A DNA stretch of 64,000 nt from Pseudomonas antarctica (GCF_001647715.1 NZ_CP015600.1:5952001-6016000); one strand, 5' to 3'; shown: positions 16,790-25,734, counted from the first letter of the stretch. Made by a program: numbers and translations. The notes: generated by a model not told the origin, from the letters alone.

Positions 16790-18895
16790 TCAAAGCGGCC
16801 GGGGGTGGGACCAGATCGCCATTTCCTCGGCCACCAGTGGCTGCGCCGCCCACGGCCCTTGAATACATGAGCAGCCATTGGCCCTGAGCCACTGGGATTG
16901 CTCCTGGGTTTCCACCCCCTCGGCGATCACCAACACGTCAAAGTGCCCGCACAACTGGATAATACTGCGGGCCATCGCCGCATCGCGCACCGAGCCTGGC
17001 AGACGTGCCACCAGTTGCGGATCCAGCTTGAGCGTGTCGAACTCCAGATCACGCAAATGGGCCAGCGAACACTGGCCCAAACCAAAGTCATCCAGGGCAA
17101 TACGCACGCCGATCTGACGCAAAAGTTTGAGCTGCTTGTGGGTTTCTTCAAGGTTGCTCATCAGGCTGTCTTCGCTGATCTCCACCTCCAACTGGCGCCC
17201 CTGCAACCCATATCGCTCAAGGACCTGCTGCAGTTGGCTCGCCAGGTTTGGCATGTTGAACTGGCTGCTGCTCAGGCTCACGCTCAGCACCAACTCGTCA
17301 TCGAAAGTGGCTTGCCAGGCCCGACGCTGGGCGGCGACTTGCTGGTAGATCCAGGCGCTCAACTGGCTGATCAGCCGCGCCTCTTCCAGCAACGGTAAAA
17401 ACAAGCCCGGCGGCACATCGCCGACGCTTGGGTGCTGCCAGCGCAATAGCGCCTCGACGCCGCGCAAACGGCCATCCTCCAGCGACACCTGGGGCTGGTA
17501 GACCAGGGCGAAATCCTTGTTTTGAATCGCGTTACGTACACTGTCTTCGAGCATCAGGCGCGAACGGGCACGGCCGTTCATTTCCTGATCGTAATAGCGA
17601 TATTGCTGACGCCCAGCACGCTTGGCTTCGTACATGGCGATATCCGCCGCGCGCAGCAGGCCATTCAAGTCAGCGCCGCAATCCGGGAAGGTCGCAATAC
17701 CAATGCTGACACCGAGCATCACGTCCAAACCATCGACTTGCTGACAGACAGACACTCGCTCGATCAGTTTTTCCGAAATCTTCGCCGCCTGCTCCGGAAA
17801 CTCCAGCTCCAGCAAGGCGGTGAATTCATCCCCACCCATACGCCCGAGAATGTCGTAGGACCGCAGACACGCCTGCATTTGCTCCGAGACCCAGCGCAAC
17901 ACCCGATCCCCCGCGTCGTGGCCCAGCGAATCGTTGACGCGCTTGAAGCCGTCGAGGTCCAGGTAGAGCAACACCAGCGACAGCCCATTACGTTCGCTGC
18001 GCAGCAATGTGTTCTCTACTGCCTGGTGAAAGCCACGCCGATTCAGCAGCCCGGTCAACGGGTCGGTAACCGCCTGGAACTCCAGTTGCTGATGCAGGTG
18101 GCGCACCTCGGACATGTCCAGCACCGTCACCACCATAGCCTTCTGCTCGGCGGGCAGAGGCGCGCAGGACAAGGCCACCGGCACCTGCTGGCCGCGACCG
18201 GTGCGCAAAATAGCGTCGTGCTGGCGCCAGGTCTCGCCCTTGCGATAGGCCTCATACATCGGGAACCCCAACCAGGTGGGCACGTGGGGTTTTTGCAGGA
18301 AACTCAGAAAGCTCTCGCCCTGCAACTCGGCCATCGTGGCATTCAGCAACCGCGAAATGGCCGGGTTGGCGTACTGGATCACACTGGCCTCGCCCACCAC
18401 CAGGATGCCCTCGGCGGCGTTGTCCAGCACCGAGGCATTAAAGGCCCGCGCGGATTCCAGGTCATGGCTCAGGCGCTGCAAGGCTCGGCGGTTGCGCTGA
18501 TGCTCCAGCAGGGCCTGGACCTTGGGCTTGAGAATATGCGGGTCGAAGGGCTTGAACAGGTAGTCGATGGCACCGCTGGCATAGCCTTCCAGCACGGCCG
18601 CAGAAGACTGGGCATGCGCGGTCAAAAAAATAATCGGCGTCATGCACGTACGCTGGCTGCCACGCATCAGGCGCGCCACCTCAAAGCCATCCATGCCGGG
18701 CATGCGCACATCCAGCAACACCAGGTCGACTTCGTGCGCCAACAGTAATTCCAATGCCTCCAGCCCTGAAGCTGCGGTCATCACTTGCCAATCTTCACGC
18801 TGCAAAAGCGCACGCATGCTGATGAGGTTTTCCGGGTAGTCGTCGACCACCAGAAGAACCGAACTGCCATCGCCGGGGTATGGAGCGCAATCCAT
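16790..18895 (-). CDS. Response regulator with PAS, GGDEF and EAL domains
   Basis: This 701-residue cytoplasmic protein has in order: a receiver domain (about 10-130, VLLVVDDYPENLISMRALL, phosphoacceptor in LVLLDVRMPGMDGFEVA), a PAS domain (about 165-280), a diguanylate cyclase domain with intact RMGGDEFTALLE, and a phosphodiesterase domain with EALLRWQHP, DDFGLG and IAEGVETQEQ. Both catalytic signatures look complete, so it may synthesise or degrade c-di-GMP, switched by phosphorylation. The ATG at 18895 follows AGGAAGAG; the frame runs further upstream to 18967 without a good site. No cognate histidine kinase is adjacent. Confidence 0.9.
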   Translation of the reverse strand: MDCAPYPGDGSSVLLVVDDYPENLISMRALLQREDWQVMTAASGLEALELLLAHEVDLVLLDVRMPGMDGFEVARLMRGSQRTCMTPIIFLTAHAQSSAAVLEGYASGAIDYLFKPFDPHILKPKVQALLEHQRNRRALQRLSHDLESARAFNASVLDNAAEGILVVGEASVIQYANPAISRLLNATMAELQGESFLSFLQKPHVPTWLGFPMYEAYRKGETWRQHDAILRTGRGQQVPVALSCAPLPAEQKAMVVTVLDMSEVRHLHQQLEFQAVTDPLTGLLNRRGFHQAVENTLLRSERNGLSLVLLYLDLDGFKRVNDSLGHDAGDRVLRWVSEQMQACLRSYDILGRMGGDEFTALLELEFPEQAAKISEKLIERVSVCQQVDGLDVMLGVSIGIATFPDCGADLNGLLRAADIAMYEAKRAGRQQYRYYDQEMNGRARSRLMLEDSVRNAIQNKDFALVYQPQVSLEDGRLRGVEALLRWQHPSVGDVPPGLFLPLLEEARLISQLSAWIYQQVAAQRRAWQATFDDELVLSVSLSSSQFNMPNLASQLQQVLERYGLQGRQLEVEISEDSLMSNLEETHKQLKLLRQIGVRIALDDFGLGQCSLAHLRDLEFDTLKLDPQLVARLPGSVRDAAMARSIIQLCGHFDVLVIAEGVETQEQSQWLRANGCSCIQGPWAAQPLVAEEMAIWSHPRPL

Positions 18896-19122
18896 GCTAC
18901 GTCTCTTCCTTGAGGAGTTGCACCGGTTACTTCTGATATAAAAACCGGACAAACACTGAGGTCTCACTCTAGCCCCGGTTCCAAAAAAGCAGAAGTGACG
19001 CGGGTGCCATCATTGCGCCAAAGCTTAGGAAGCCGACTAACGGTAAGCCCCTACAGCCCACGGACCATGGGAAACATGGCTTTTTGGCATTCCTCTGACG
19101 CCAATAAATCGCCAGCAATTGT

Positions 19123-19151
19123 TTAACAACCTGACGATCAGCGCTTATAAA
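19123..19151 (+). promoter_or_regulatory. Candidate sigma-70 promoter of the alginate lyase gene
   Basis: TTAACA (19123-19128), a 17-base spacer and TATAAA (19146-19151) lie 53 bases before the PL7 start codon. The rest of the 309-base gap (18896-19204) holds no gene I can see. Confidence 0.5.
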
Positions 19152-19204
19152 GAACCTGTAAGGCCCCCGGGCCAAAGCCGTCACCTCTGTAAAAGGCCAA
19201 CACC

Positions 19205-19870
19205 ATGATCGACCTTTCCACCTGGAACCTGAGCATTCCGGTCGGCTCCCCGCCCGCGACCATCGACACCCCGAAACTGCTGAGCGGCTTCAAGGACCAA
19301 TATTTCCAGGCCGAAGGCAGCAACGTGCAATTCTGGACACCCGTGACCGGCACCCGCACCGAAAACGCCATCTACCCGCGCAGCGAACTGCGTGAAACCT
19401 ACGCCGACGGCCGCCTGCGTAACTGGACTTACAACGAGGCCAACAACTTCCTGCGCGCCACCGTGACCGTCAACCAAGTGCCTTCCAGCGGCAAAGTGGT
19501 CATCGGCCAGATTCACGCGTATGACAGCCAGAAACCGCTGATCAAGCTGGAATACCAATTCAAGGAATCGACCCAGACCGGCAACATCGTCGCCAAAGTG
19601 CGCATGCGCCCGGATGATGGTGAGGGGCGCGTGGTCACCGTCGCCAGTAACGTGCCATTGGAGAAGAGCTTCACCTATGTGATCAACCTCAATAAGGCCG
19701 GCTTACTCAGCGTATCTGCCGCAGACGGCCAATGGAACGAGCGCATTGGCGCCGCGTGGGCTGCGAAGCCGCTGTACTTCAAGGCTGGGGTGTATGTGCA
19801 GGACAACAGTGGGAATAGCAAGGAAGGTGCACGCGTGACGTTTGCCAAGTTGGATATTGATCACGAGTAA
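19205..19870 (+). CDS. Polysaccharide lyase family 7 (alginate lyase)
   Basis: This is a 221-residue PL7-family enzyme that cleaves alginate by beta-elimination. The three family signatures are visible: RSELRE (about residues 60-65), QIH (about 103-105) and YFKAGVYVQ (about 190-198); they supply the catalytic Arg, Gln/His and Tyr. The protein starts MIDLSTWNLSIPVG with no signal peptide, as in P. aeruginosa PA1167, so how it reaches its polymer is unclear. It is a single gene, with no other alginate genes nearby. Confidence 0.88.
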   Translation: MIDLSTWNLSIPVGSPPATIDTPKLLSGFKDQYFQAEGSNVQFWTPVTGTRTENAIYPRSELRETYADGRLRNWTYNEANNFLRATVTVNQVPSSGKVVIGQIHAYDSQKPLIKLEYQFKESTQTGNIVAKVRMRPDDGEGRVVTVASNVPLEKSFTYVINLNKAGLLSVSAADGQWNERIGAAWAAKPLYFKAGVYVQDNSGNSKEGARVTFAKLDIDHE

Positions 19871-19956
19871 GTGCCGTATCTCGCGTAGGCCTCGTCCTGT
19901 GACGCCACGGATTATTCGCTGACTCATCCAACCTTTTAAACACGCCTCAAATCCCT

Positions 19957-20046
19957 GTGGGAGCCGGGCTTGCCCGCGAAGGCGGACTATCAGCCAGCCT
20001 GTCTGGTGGCTGACACACCGCGATCGCGGGCAAGCCCGGCTCCCAC
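19957..20046. repeat. REPIN
   Basis: Inverted arms GTGGGAGCCGGGCTTGCCCG and its complement enclose a second inverted repeat, CAGCCA...TGGCTG. It occupies the first half of the 491-base gap 19871-20361. Confidence 0.85.
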
Positions 20047-20093
20047 ATTTGACCTTCATTGGCTGGGCCGCCGGGACGGGGCCTACAGGACCG

Positions 20094-20122
20094 TTGCGGC
20101 AAGCCAGATCGGCGCTTATAGT
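20094..20122 (+). promoter_or_regulatory. Candidate promoter of the structured leader
   Basis: TTGCGG (20094-20099), 17 bases, then TATAGT (20117-20122). A transcript from here would begin near 20129, about 20 bases before the first leader hairpin. Confidence 0.45.
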
Positions 20123-20150
20123 TCGCCCCGTCGCTGGCATTGACCGGCGA

Positions 20151-20353
20151 TAGGGTTTCGCAGCCCTACAGAGTTAATTCCGCACCCGTCAAAACTGCCC
20201 TGGCGCTCCTGCCAATGGCCGTCTTGTTATGGCGGCTGTGCGTGGGAGACCTTCGGGTCTGCCGGGTCTTAACTCCTCGGTCTGCGAACCCGCGTACAGC
20301 TGCCACCCAATTTGTTTCGCAGCAAACGGTGGTCATTCTTCTCTCGAGTTAAG
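20151..20353 (+). ncRNA. C4-antisense-like structured leader
   Basis: The stretch holds three hairpins. Hairpin I (20151-20168) is TAGGG/CCCTA with loop TTTCGCAG. Hairpin II (20247-20260) is AGACC-TTCG-GGTCT. Hairpin III (20302-20333) pairs GCCACC with GGTGGT and TTTG with CAAA, again with loop TTTCGCAG. A linker at 20268-20288 contains CTTAACTC and CTGCGAA. CTGCGAA is complementary to both TTCGCAG loops. TTAACTC is complementary to GAGTTAA at 20171-20177, and CTTAACTC to GAGTTAAG at 20346-20353, which overlaps the ribosome binding site of the next gene. The layout resembles phage C4 antisense RNAs. The pairings are read directly; the regulatory role is inferred. Confidence 0.5.
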
Positions 20354-20361
20354 GATTCACC

Positions 20362-20655
20362 ATGACCCAAAAACTGCCACCCCGTCGTTTCACCCCGTGC
20401 ACCGAAACCGCCACCGATTACCCAGTGCTGCTAATCGACAGCGACGCCCCACTGCTGGACCTCCACGCCTGCCTGCGCGAACGCCTCAACGCCGCCCTTG
20501 AACACCTCAACCTGATGGCCTGCTCCAGCCTGCCGGACTTCGCCGAACGCGACCTGAACAACGTGGCCAACACTGCGCGCATTCTGGTCCAGGACGTGAG
20601 CGATCTGTTCAGGGTCATCGAGCACCGCGGTTTCGATACGCCTGACGCTGCCTGA
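20362..20655 (+). CDS. Small helical protein of unknown function (DUF3077/DUF6124-like)
   Basis: This is a 97-residue soluble protein with no signal peptide or membrane segment. The central part (PLLDLHACLRERLNAALEHL) and the C-terminal part look helical. Its size, composition and leader resemble the many small DUF3077/DUF6124-type proteins of pseudomonads, whose role is unknown; this link is from memory and uncertain. Translation starts at the ATG after AAGGATTCACC, and the Shine-Dalgarno bases overlap the GAGTTAAG element that the leader linker could mask. A strong terminator follows, so it is a single-gene unit. Confidence 0.65.
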   Translation: MTQKLPPRRFTPCTETATDYPVLLIDSDAPLLDLHACLRERLNAALEHLNLMACSSLPDFAERDLNNVANTARILVQDVSDLFRVIEHRGFDTPDAA

Positions 20656-20670
20656 TCAAATCCCGGCCAC

Positions 20671-20699
20671 AAAAAAGCCCGCAGCGCTGCGGGCTTTTC
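20671..20699 (+). terminator. Intrinsic terminator
   Basis: AAAAAAGCCCGCAGC pairs with GCTGCGGGC followed by TTTT. The stem is 20677-20694, directly after the small leader-controlled gene. Confidence 0.85.
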
Positions 20700-20787
20700 A
20701 TTAACACATTATGCTTAGCTGACCCGGGGGCTCAACTGACTTTCCAGAATGACCAGCGCATGACCCTTCCCTTAATAACCATACACA

Positions 20788-21267
20788 TTAAGGAACAACG
20801 ATATCAAAGGGCGCAGGCGTGGAACTATAGATGGCGACAGCGTCCACTGGAGAAGTAGCACTTTTAAATCGATCATTTGGGTCTTTATAGACACTAACGC
20901 TATAGCCTAACTCGGTCCGCACCCCAGGCCGGAGAAAGGAAAGAATCTCATCAGAGAGCACCACAGAGTAGATATTGGACGCCGATACATTATTAAGCGT
21001 AGTACTCGTCACCTCAAAACTGTATAGAGGCAACCCGCCATTCCCACTCCCGTCCAAATACCAAAAATTATAGGTAATGGAAATAACTGAACCCACGGTG
21101 TATTTCGCCCTATCAAAGGGAATCTCCACGACCAGCCCGCCACAAGAAGGATTGATACTCAGCGTATTACTCGGCTCTCGCCCTAACTTCTTCAACGGGG
21201 TCAAATTGATGGAGTTTCGAACATTCGTAAAAATATTCATAACGGGTAGCTCTTGCGGAGTGACCAT
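20788..21267 (-). CDS. Hypothetical protein
   Basis: This is a 159-residue protein I do not recognise. It has no signal peptide and no transmembrane segment. Alternating hydrophobic stretches such as GGLVVEIPFDRAKYTVGSVISITYNFWY and ELGYSVSVYKDP suggest a beta-sandwich, Ig-like fold. The ATG at 21267 follows GAGGAAAAC; upstream codons to 21324 lack a good site. It ends with the hydrophobic APFDIVVP. It looks somewhat less GC-rich than the neighbouring metabolic genes, so it may be a lineage-specific accessory gene. Confidence 0.6.
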   Translation of the reverse strand: MVTPQELPVMNIFTNVRNSINLTPLKKLGREPSNTLSINPSCGGLVVEIPFDRAKYTVGSVISITYNFWYLDGSGNGGLPLYSFEVTSTTLNNVSASNIYSVVLSDEILSFLRPGVRTELGYSVSVYKDPNDRFKSATSPVDAVAIYSSTPAPFDIVVP

Positions 21268-21404
21268 GGCGTTTTCCTCGTAAGTGCATTGAGTTAGTTG
21301 CCTCAGAAAACTACGGCCATTCACACTGGCTAGCTACTGTGAGAAGTCACAGTCCGCTAGGTCAATTCGAAATAATAGCCCGCGCTTGCCATTATATTTA
21401 AGCC

Positions 21405-21435
21405 ACAAAAAAACCCGCATCACTGCGGGCTTCTT
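21405..21435 (-). terminator. Intrinsic terminator of fba
   Basis: On the minus strand the sequence downstream of fba forms GCCCGCAGTGATGCGGG followed by TTTTTTT (stem 21414-21429). Confidence 0.85.
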
Positions 21436-21450
21436 TTAAACGCTAAAGGC

Positions 21451-22515
21451 TTAGTTCACCTTGGCGTTCAACTCACCTTTCAAATACCGCTGGTACATCG
21501 CTTCCAACGAGATCGGCTTGATCTTCGAAGCATTGCCTGCAGTGCCGAACGCTTCGTAGCGAGCGATACACACATCACGCATCGCGGTTACGGTGGCGCC
21601 GAAGAATTTACGTGGGTCAAATTCGCTCGGGTTGGTGGCCATCAGGCGACGCATTGCGCCGGTGGATGCCAGGCGCAGGTCGGTGTCGATGTTGACCTTG
21701 CGCACGCCGTACTTGATGCCTTCGACGATTTCTTCAACCGGTACGCCGTAGGTTTCTTTGATGTCGCCGCCGTACTGGTTGATGATCGCCAGCCACTCTT
21801 GCGGTACCGAGGAAGAACCGTGCATCACCAGGTGGGTGTTAGGGATGCGTTTGTGGATTTCCTTGATGCGGTCGATGGCCAACACGTCGCCGGTAGGTGG
21901 CTTGGTGAATTTGTAAGCGCCGTGGCTGGTACCGATGGCGATGGCCAGGGCGTCCACTTGGGTCTTCTTGACGAAGTCGGCCGCTTCTTCCGGGTCGGTC
22001 AGCATTTGGCTGTGGTCCAGCACGCCTTCGGCGCCGATGCCGTCTTCTTCGCCGGCCATACCGGTTTCCAGGGAACCCAGGCAGCCCAGCTCGCCTTCAA
22101 CCGACACGCCGCAGGCGTGAGCCATGGCCACGGTTTGTTGGGTGACGCGTACGTTGTACTCGTAGTCGGTTGGGGTCTTGCCGTCTTCGCCCAGGGAGCC
22201 GTCCATCATCACCGAGCTGAAGCCCAGTTGGATGGAGCGCTGGCACACGTCAGGGCTGGTGCCGTGGTCCTGGTGCATGCACACCGGGATGTGTGGGAAT
22301 TCTTCGATCGCCGCGAGGATCAGGTGGCGCAGGAACGGGGCGCCGGCGTATTTGCGGGCACCGGCCGAAGCCTGGACGATCACTGGGGAGTCGGTCTTGT
22401 CAGCGGCTTCCATGATGGCGCGCATCTGCTCAAGGTTGTTGACGTTAAAGGCTGGGACGCCGTAGCCGAACTCGGCTGCGTGGTCCAGCATTTGACGCAT
22501 GCTGATAAGTGCCAT
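21451..22515 (-). CDS. fba: Class II fructose-bisphosphate aldolase
   Basis: This 354-residue zinc enzyme interconverts fructose-1,6-bisphosphate with dihydroxyacetone phosphate and glyceraldehyde-3-phosphate. The class II signatures are clear: zinc ligands in [11 protein letters not shown], and [13 protein letters not shown] and [13 protein letters not shown] in the C-terminal half. Length and start ([19 protein letters not shown]) match Pseudomonas Fba. It is the last gene of the minus-strand block tkt, epd, pgk, two lipoproteins, fba, but a 277-base gap with a REPIN precedes it, so it may also have its own promoter. Confidence 0.95.
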   Translation of the reverse strand: MALISMRQMLDHAAEFGYGVPAFNVNNLEQMRAIMEAADKTDSPVIVQASAGARKYAGAPFLRHLILAAIEEFPHIPVCMHQDHGTSPDVCQRSIQLGFSSVMMDGSLGEDGKTPTDYEYNVRVTQQTVAMAHACGVSVEGELGCLGSLETGMAGEEDGIGAEGVLDHSQMLTDPEEAADFVKKTQVDALAIAIGTSHGAYKFTKPPTGDVLAIDRIKEIHKRIPNTHLVMHGSSSVPQEWLAIINQYGGDIKETYGVPVEEIVEGIKYGVRKVNIDTDLRLASTGAMRRLMATNPSEFDPRKFFGATVTAMRDVCIARYEAFGTAGNASKIKPISLEAMYQRYLKGELNAKVN

Positions 22516-22673
22516 TGTGTTGTCTCTCCCGATCGAGGGTCGTTAATCGTGCAAGCCTGCCGTAGCGGCGGCTGCTATTCAAGTTATTGCAGATCAAGGG
22601 GTTAAGGCTTGGCCTGCTGAATCGTTATTGCTGGCGTGGCCTTGTGCTGATACCACTGAAAAAGCCGATCAAC

Positions 22674-22760
22674 GTGGGAGCTGGCTTGCCTGCGATGGGG
22701 GCAGATCAGACAACATTTATTTTGCTGACCCACCGCAATCGCAGGCAAGCCAGCTCCCAC
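22674..22760. repeat. REPIN
   Basis: Inverted GTGGGAGCTGGCTTGCCTGC-type arms lie in the 277-base gap upstream of fba. Confidence 0.85.
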
Positions 22761-22792
22761 ATTTAGATCTCATTTATCTTAAGCTCGTGTTC

Positions 22793-23125
22793 TCACTGGG
22801 CCTTGCAGCCACGCCCGATCAAATCATCGGTGGCGACCCAGTAAATCAGGCCTTCCTCACCTTTTGTGTGAAACGCCAACTGGTCGTTGCTGTACAGCAC
22901 GCCCGAGGCGGCAACGTCTTGCTTAAGACGGTAAACCTGGTCCGAACCACCGAGGCGTACATCCACTTCGGAACGGGCCTGATTGGCAAAGCGCCAGTTG
23001 ATCTCGGCCTTGCTGTCGCAAGTCCAGGTCGTCCACTTGTCCGCCGGCTCTGCCTTGTTGAACATGTTCATGCTGCTGCAGCCGGCCAACAAGGCCAATG
23101 CAGCCAGGGCGAATACGCCTTTCAT
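22793..23125 (-). CDS. MliC-like lipoprotein (putative lysozyme inhibitor)
   Basis: This 110-residue lipoprotein precursor has a signal peptide with lipobox LALLAGC. The mature part (WTCDSKAEINWRF, then VAASGVLYSNDQLAFHTKGEE) follows the pattern of the MliC/COG3895 family of membrane-bound C-type lysozyme inhibitors, whose C, SG and Y residues are conserved. It would be lipid-anchored in the periplasm. The ATG at 23125 follows GAGGATT; a TTG two codons earlier is possible but poorer. Family placement is moderately confident, inhibitor function is inferred. Confidence 0.7.
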   Translation of the reverse strand: MKGVFALAALALLAGCSSMNMFNKAEPADKWTTWTCDSKAEINWRFANQARSEVDVRLGGSDQVYRLKQDVAASGVLYSNDQLAFHTKGEEGLIYWVATDDLIGRGCKAQ

Positions 23126-23186
23126 TGCCAATCCTCGAACGGCGACCCGAAGGCCGCCACTGCTGTCGGTTAATTGATCAGACCGG

Positions 23187-23414
23187 TCACGGGCAACCCT
23201 GTTCCTGACCGTTGGGCGCAGCGTCGTATTTCTCCAGCCGCTCGTTGCCGATGCGCTTGTTGATCACCGGCATGGTCTCGGCTTGCCAGTCAGCCTGGTA
23301 GCAGCTCTTTTTCTGCCCCGGCGCACGCTCTGCCGGGTCAGGCTTAGCGCTTGGCGTGCTGCCGCAGCCGGCCAACAGGCCTGCTGCGATTACCAGTGCC
23401 AACGACTTGATCAT
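23187..23414 (-). CDS. Small lipoprotein of unknown function
   Basis: This 75-residue precursor has a signal peptide MIKSLALVIAAGLLAGC ending in a lipobox cysteine, leaving a mature peptide of about 60 residues with two further cysteines (KSCYQ and QGCP). The ATG follows AGGAGTATTCCC. It starts 29 bases after pgk ends, on the same strand, and precedes the MliC-like gene, so it is probably co-transcribed with both. I do not recognise the family. Confidence 0.7.
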   Translation of the reverse strand: MIKSLALVIAAGLLAGCGSTPSAKPDPAERAPGQKKSCYQADWQAETMPVINKRIGNERLEKYDAAPNGQEQGCP

Positions 23415-23443
23415 GGGAATACTCCTTTTCCGGATCACGAGCC

Positions 23444-24607
23444 TTAGCCTTTGGCTCGGGTTTCCAGCACTTCAACGGCCGGCAGGACTTTGCCTTCGAC
23501 GAATTCCAGGAATGCGCCGCCACCGGTAGAAATGTAGGAGATCTGGTCAGCAACGCCATATTTATCGATCGCTGCCAGGGTGTCACCGCCACCGGCGATG
23601 GAGAATGCCGAGCTTTCAGCAATAGCCTGGGCCAGGACTTTGGTGCCGTTACCGAATTGATCGAACTCGAACACGCCCACCGGGCCGTTCCACAAAATGG
23701 TCTTGGACGACTTCAGCAGTTCAGCGAAGTTGGCCGCGGTTTGCGGGCCGATGTCCAGGATCATGTCGTCGGCAGCCACGTCTGCGATGAGTTTGACGGT
23801 GGCTTCGGCGCTTTCGGCAAACTCCTTGGCAACCACCACATCCACCGGCAACGGCACGCTCACTTTTGCCGCGATGGCGCGGGCGGTGTCGAGCAGGTCC
23901 GGCTCGTACAGGGACTTGCCCACCGGGTGCCCGGCTGCCGCCAGGAAGGTGTTGGCAATGCCGCCGCCAACGATCAACTGGTTGCAGATCTGGCTCAGGC
24001 TGTTGAGCACGTCCAGCTTGGTGGACACTTTGGAACCGGCCACGATGGCGGCCATCGGTTGCGCCGGAGCGCCCAGGGCCTTGCCCAGTGCATCCAGCTC
24101 AGCGGCCAGCAGCGGGCCGGCTGCGGCGACTTTGGCGAACTTGGCCACGCCGTGGGTCGAGCCTTCAGCGCGGTGAGCGGTGCCGAAGGCGTCCATCACA
24201 AACACGTCGCACAGGGCCGCGTATTGCTGGGCCAGCTCGTCGCTGTTCTTTTTCTCGCCTTTGTTAAAGCGCACGTTCTCGAACAGCACGATGTCGCCAG
24301 GCTTGACGTCAACGCCACCCAGGTAGTCAGCCACCAGTGGCACGTCGCGGCCCAGGGCCTTGCTCAGGCAGTCGGCTACAGGCTTGAGGCTGTTTTCAGC
24401 GGAGAACTCACCTTCGGTCGGGCGACCCAGGTGGGAGCAGACCATCACGGCCGCGCCTTTTTCCAGGGCCAGCTTGATGGTCGGCAGCGAGGCCAGGATT
24501 CGCGCATCGCTGGTGACAACACCGTCCTTGACTGGGACGTTGAGGTCTTCGCGAATCAGTACGCGCTTACCTTGCAGATCGAGGTCGGTCATCTTCAACA
24601 CGGTCAT
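23444..24607 (-). CDS. pgk: Phosphoglycerate kinase
   Basis: This 387-residue enzyme transfers phosphate from 1,3-bisphosphoglycerate to ADP in glycolysis and runs in reverse in gluconeogenesis. N-terminal [15 protein letters not shown] and the downstream SHLGRP give the 3-phosphoglycerate site. The C-terminal half carries the nucleotide-binding [13 protein letters not shown]. Length is typical of the bacterial enzyme. Epd precedes it by 26 bases on the same strand, an arrangement (epd-pgk-fba) common in gammaproteobacteria. Confidence 0.96.
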   Translation of the reverse strand: MTVLKMTDLDLQGKRVLIREDLNVPVKDGVVTSDARILASLPTIKLALEKGAAVMVCSHLGRPTEGEFSAENSLKPVADCLSKALGRDVPLVADYLGGVDVKPGDIVLFENVRFNKGEKKNSDELAQQYAALCDVFVMDAFGTAHRAEGSTHGVAKFAKVAAAGPLLAAELDALGKALGAPAQPMAAIVAGSKVSTKLDVLNSLSQICNQLIVGGGIANTFLAAAGHPVGKSLYEPDLLDTARAIAAKVSVPLPVDVVVAKEFAESAEATVKLIADVAADDMILDIGPQTAANFAELLKSSKTILWNGPVGVFEFDQFGNGTKVLAQAIAESSAFSIAGGGDTLAAIDKYGVADQISYISTGGGAFLEFVEGKVLPAVEVLETRAKG

Positions 24608-24633
24608 GGGTCGCAGTTCCTGAATTGGCTGAT

Positions 24634-25689
24634 TTAAAGGGCTGATTTAGCAGAGGCGATGTGCAGATAATGGTCCGCAACATCCAGCATTCGGTTGGCA
24701 AACCCCCATTCGTTGTCGAACCAGGCCAGGATGTTCACCAACCTGGGGCCGGAAACACGGGTCTGGCTGGCATCGACAATCGCCGAATGCGGGTCATGGT
24801 TGAAATCACAACTGGCGTGCGGCAACTCGGTGTAGGCCAAAAGGCCCTTGAGCGGGCCGCGGGTGGCGGCGTCGCGCAAAATCCGGTTGACCTCAGTGGC
24901 ATCGGTATCGCTGACGGTTTGCATGGTGATGTCCAGGCAGGACACGTTCACCGTCGGCACCCGTACAGCTTTGGCCTGGATTCGCCCGGCAAGTTCCGGT
25001 AACAACCGTTCGATACCACGCGCCAGGCCGGTGGACACCGGAATCACCGACTGGAACGCCGAGCGCGTACGGCGCAGGTCTTCGTGGTGATAGGCGTCGA
25101 TCACCGGCTGGTCATTCATGGCCGAGTGGATGGTGGTGATAGACACGTAATCCAGGCCAATTGCCTGATCCAGCAGGCGCAACAGCGGCACACTGCAGTT
25201 GGTGGTGCAGGAGGCGTTGGACACCAGCAGCTCATCGCCGGTCAGGCAATCCTGGTTGATGCCGTAGACGATGGTGGCGTCGACATCCGCCTCGCTGGCC
25301 ATCGGCTGGGAAAACAGCACACGCGGTGCACCGGCGTCGAGAAAACGCTGGCCATCGGCACGGGTGTGGTAAGCACCGGAGCATTCCAACACCAGGTCGA
25401 CGTCCAGCGCCGCCCAGTCGATGCCCTCGGGGGTGGCACTGCGTAAGACTTTTACGCAGTCACCATTGATATGCAGACAATCACCGTCGACCCGCACTTC
25501 GCCGGGGAACCGGCCGTGAGTGGAGTCAAAGCGTGTCAGGTATTCGATGCTGGCCATGTCGGCCAAATCGTTGATCGCAACAATTTCAAACCCGGCCGCC
25601 GCCCCTCGCTCGAACAGAGCACGCAAGACGCAACGACCAATGCGGCCGTAGCCGTTGAGTGCAACTTTGTAGCGACGCGGTTGAGGCAT
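24634..25689 (-). CDS. epd: D-erythrose-4-phosphate dehydrogenase
   Basis: This 351-residue GAPDH-fold dehydrogenase oxidises erythrose-4-phosphate to 4-phosphoerythronate, the first step of the pyridoxal phosphate (vitamin B6) pathway. NAD-binding NGYGRIGRC and the catalytic cysteine in SNASCTTNC are visible. The position between tkt and pgk is the usual epd location and favours Epd over a glycolytic GAPDH, which the fold alone cannot decide. The ATG at 25689 begins [13 protein letters not shown]; the longer upstream frame lies in a REPIN. Confidence 0.9.
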   Translation of the reverse strand: MPQPRRYKVALNGYGRIGRCVLRALFERGAAAGFEIVAINDLADMASIEYLTRFDSTHGRFPGEVRVDGDCLHINGDCVKVLRSATPEGIDWAALDVDLVLECSGAYHTRADGQRFLDAGAPRVLFSQPMASEADVDATIVYGINQDCLTGDELLVSNASCTTNCSVPLLRLLDQAIGLDYVSITTIHSAMNDQPVIDAYHHEDLRRTRSAFQSVIPVSTGLARGIERLLPELAGRIQAKAVRVPTVNVSCLDITMQTVSDTDATEVNRILRDAATRGPLKGLLAYTELPHASCDFNHDPHSAIVDASQTRVSGPRLVNILAWFDNEWGFANRMLDVADHYLHIASAKSAL

Positions 25690-25734
25690 GGGGTTCTCGA
25701 TTACCTTGGGTAATAGGGTGGCTGTTAGATCGCT

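Noticed and set aside
20140..20352. 70-codon open frame within the structured leader
   Set aside because: The sequence is explained by RNA hairpins and complementary segments; there is no supported start or ribosome binding site and the peptide looks random.
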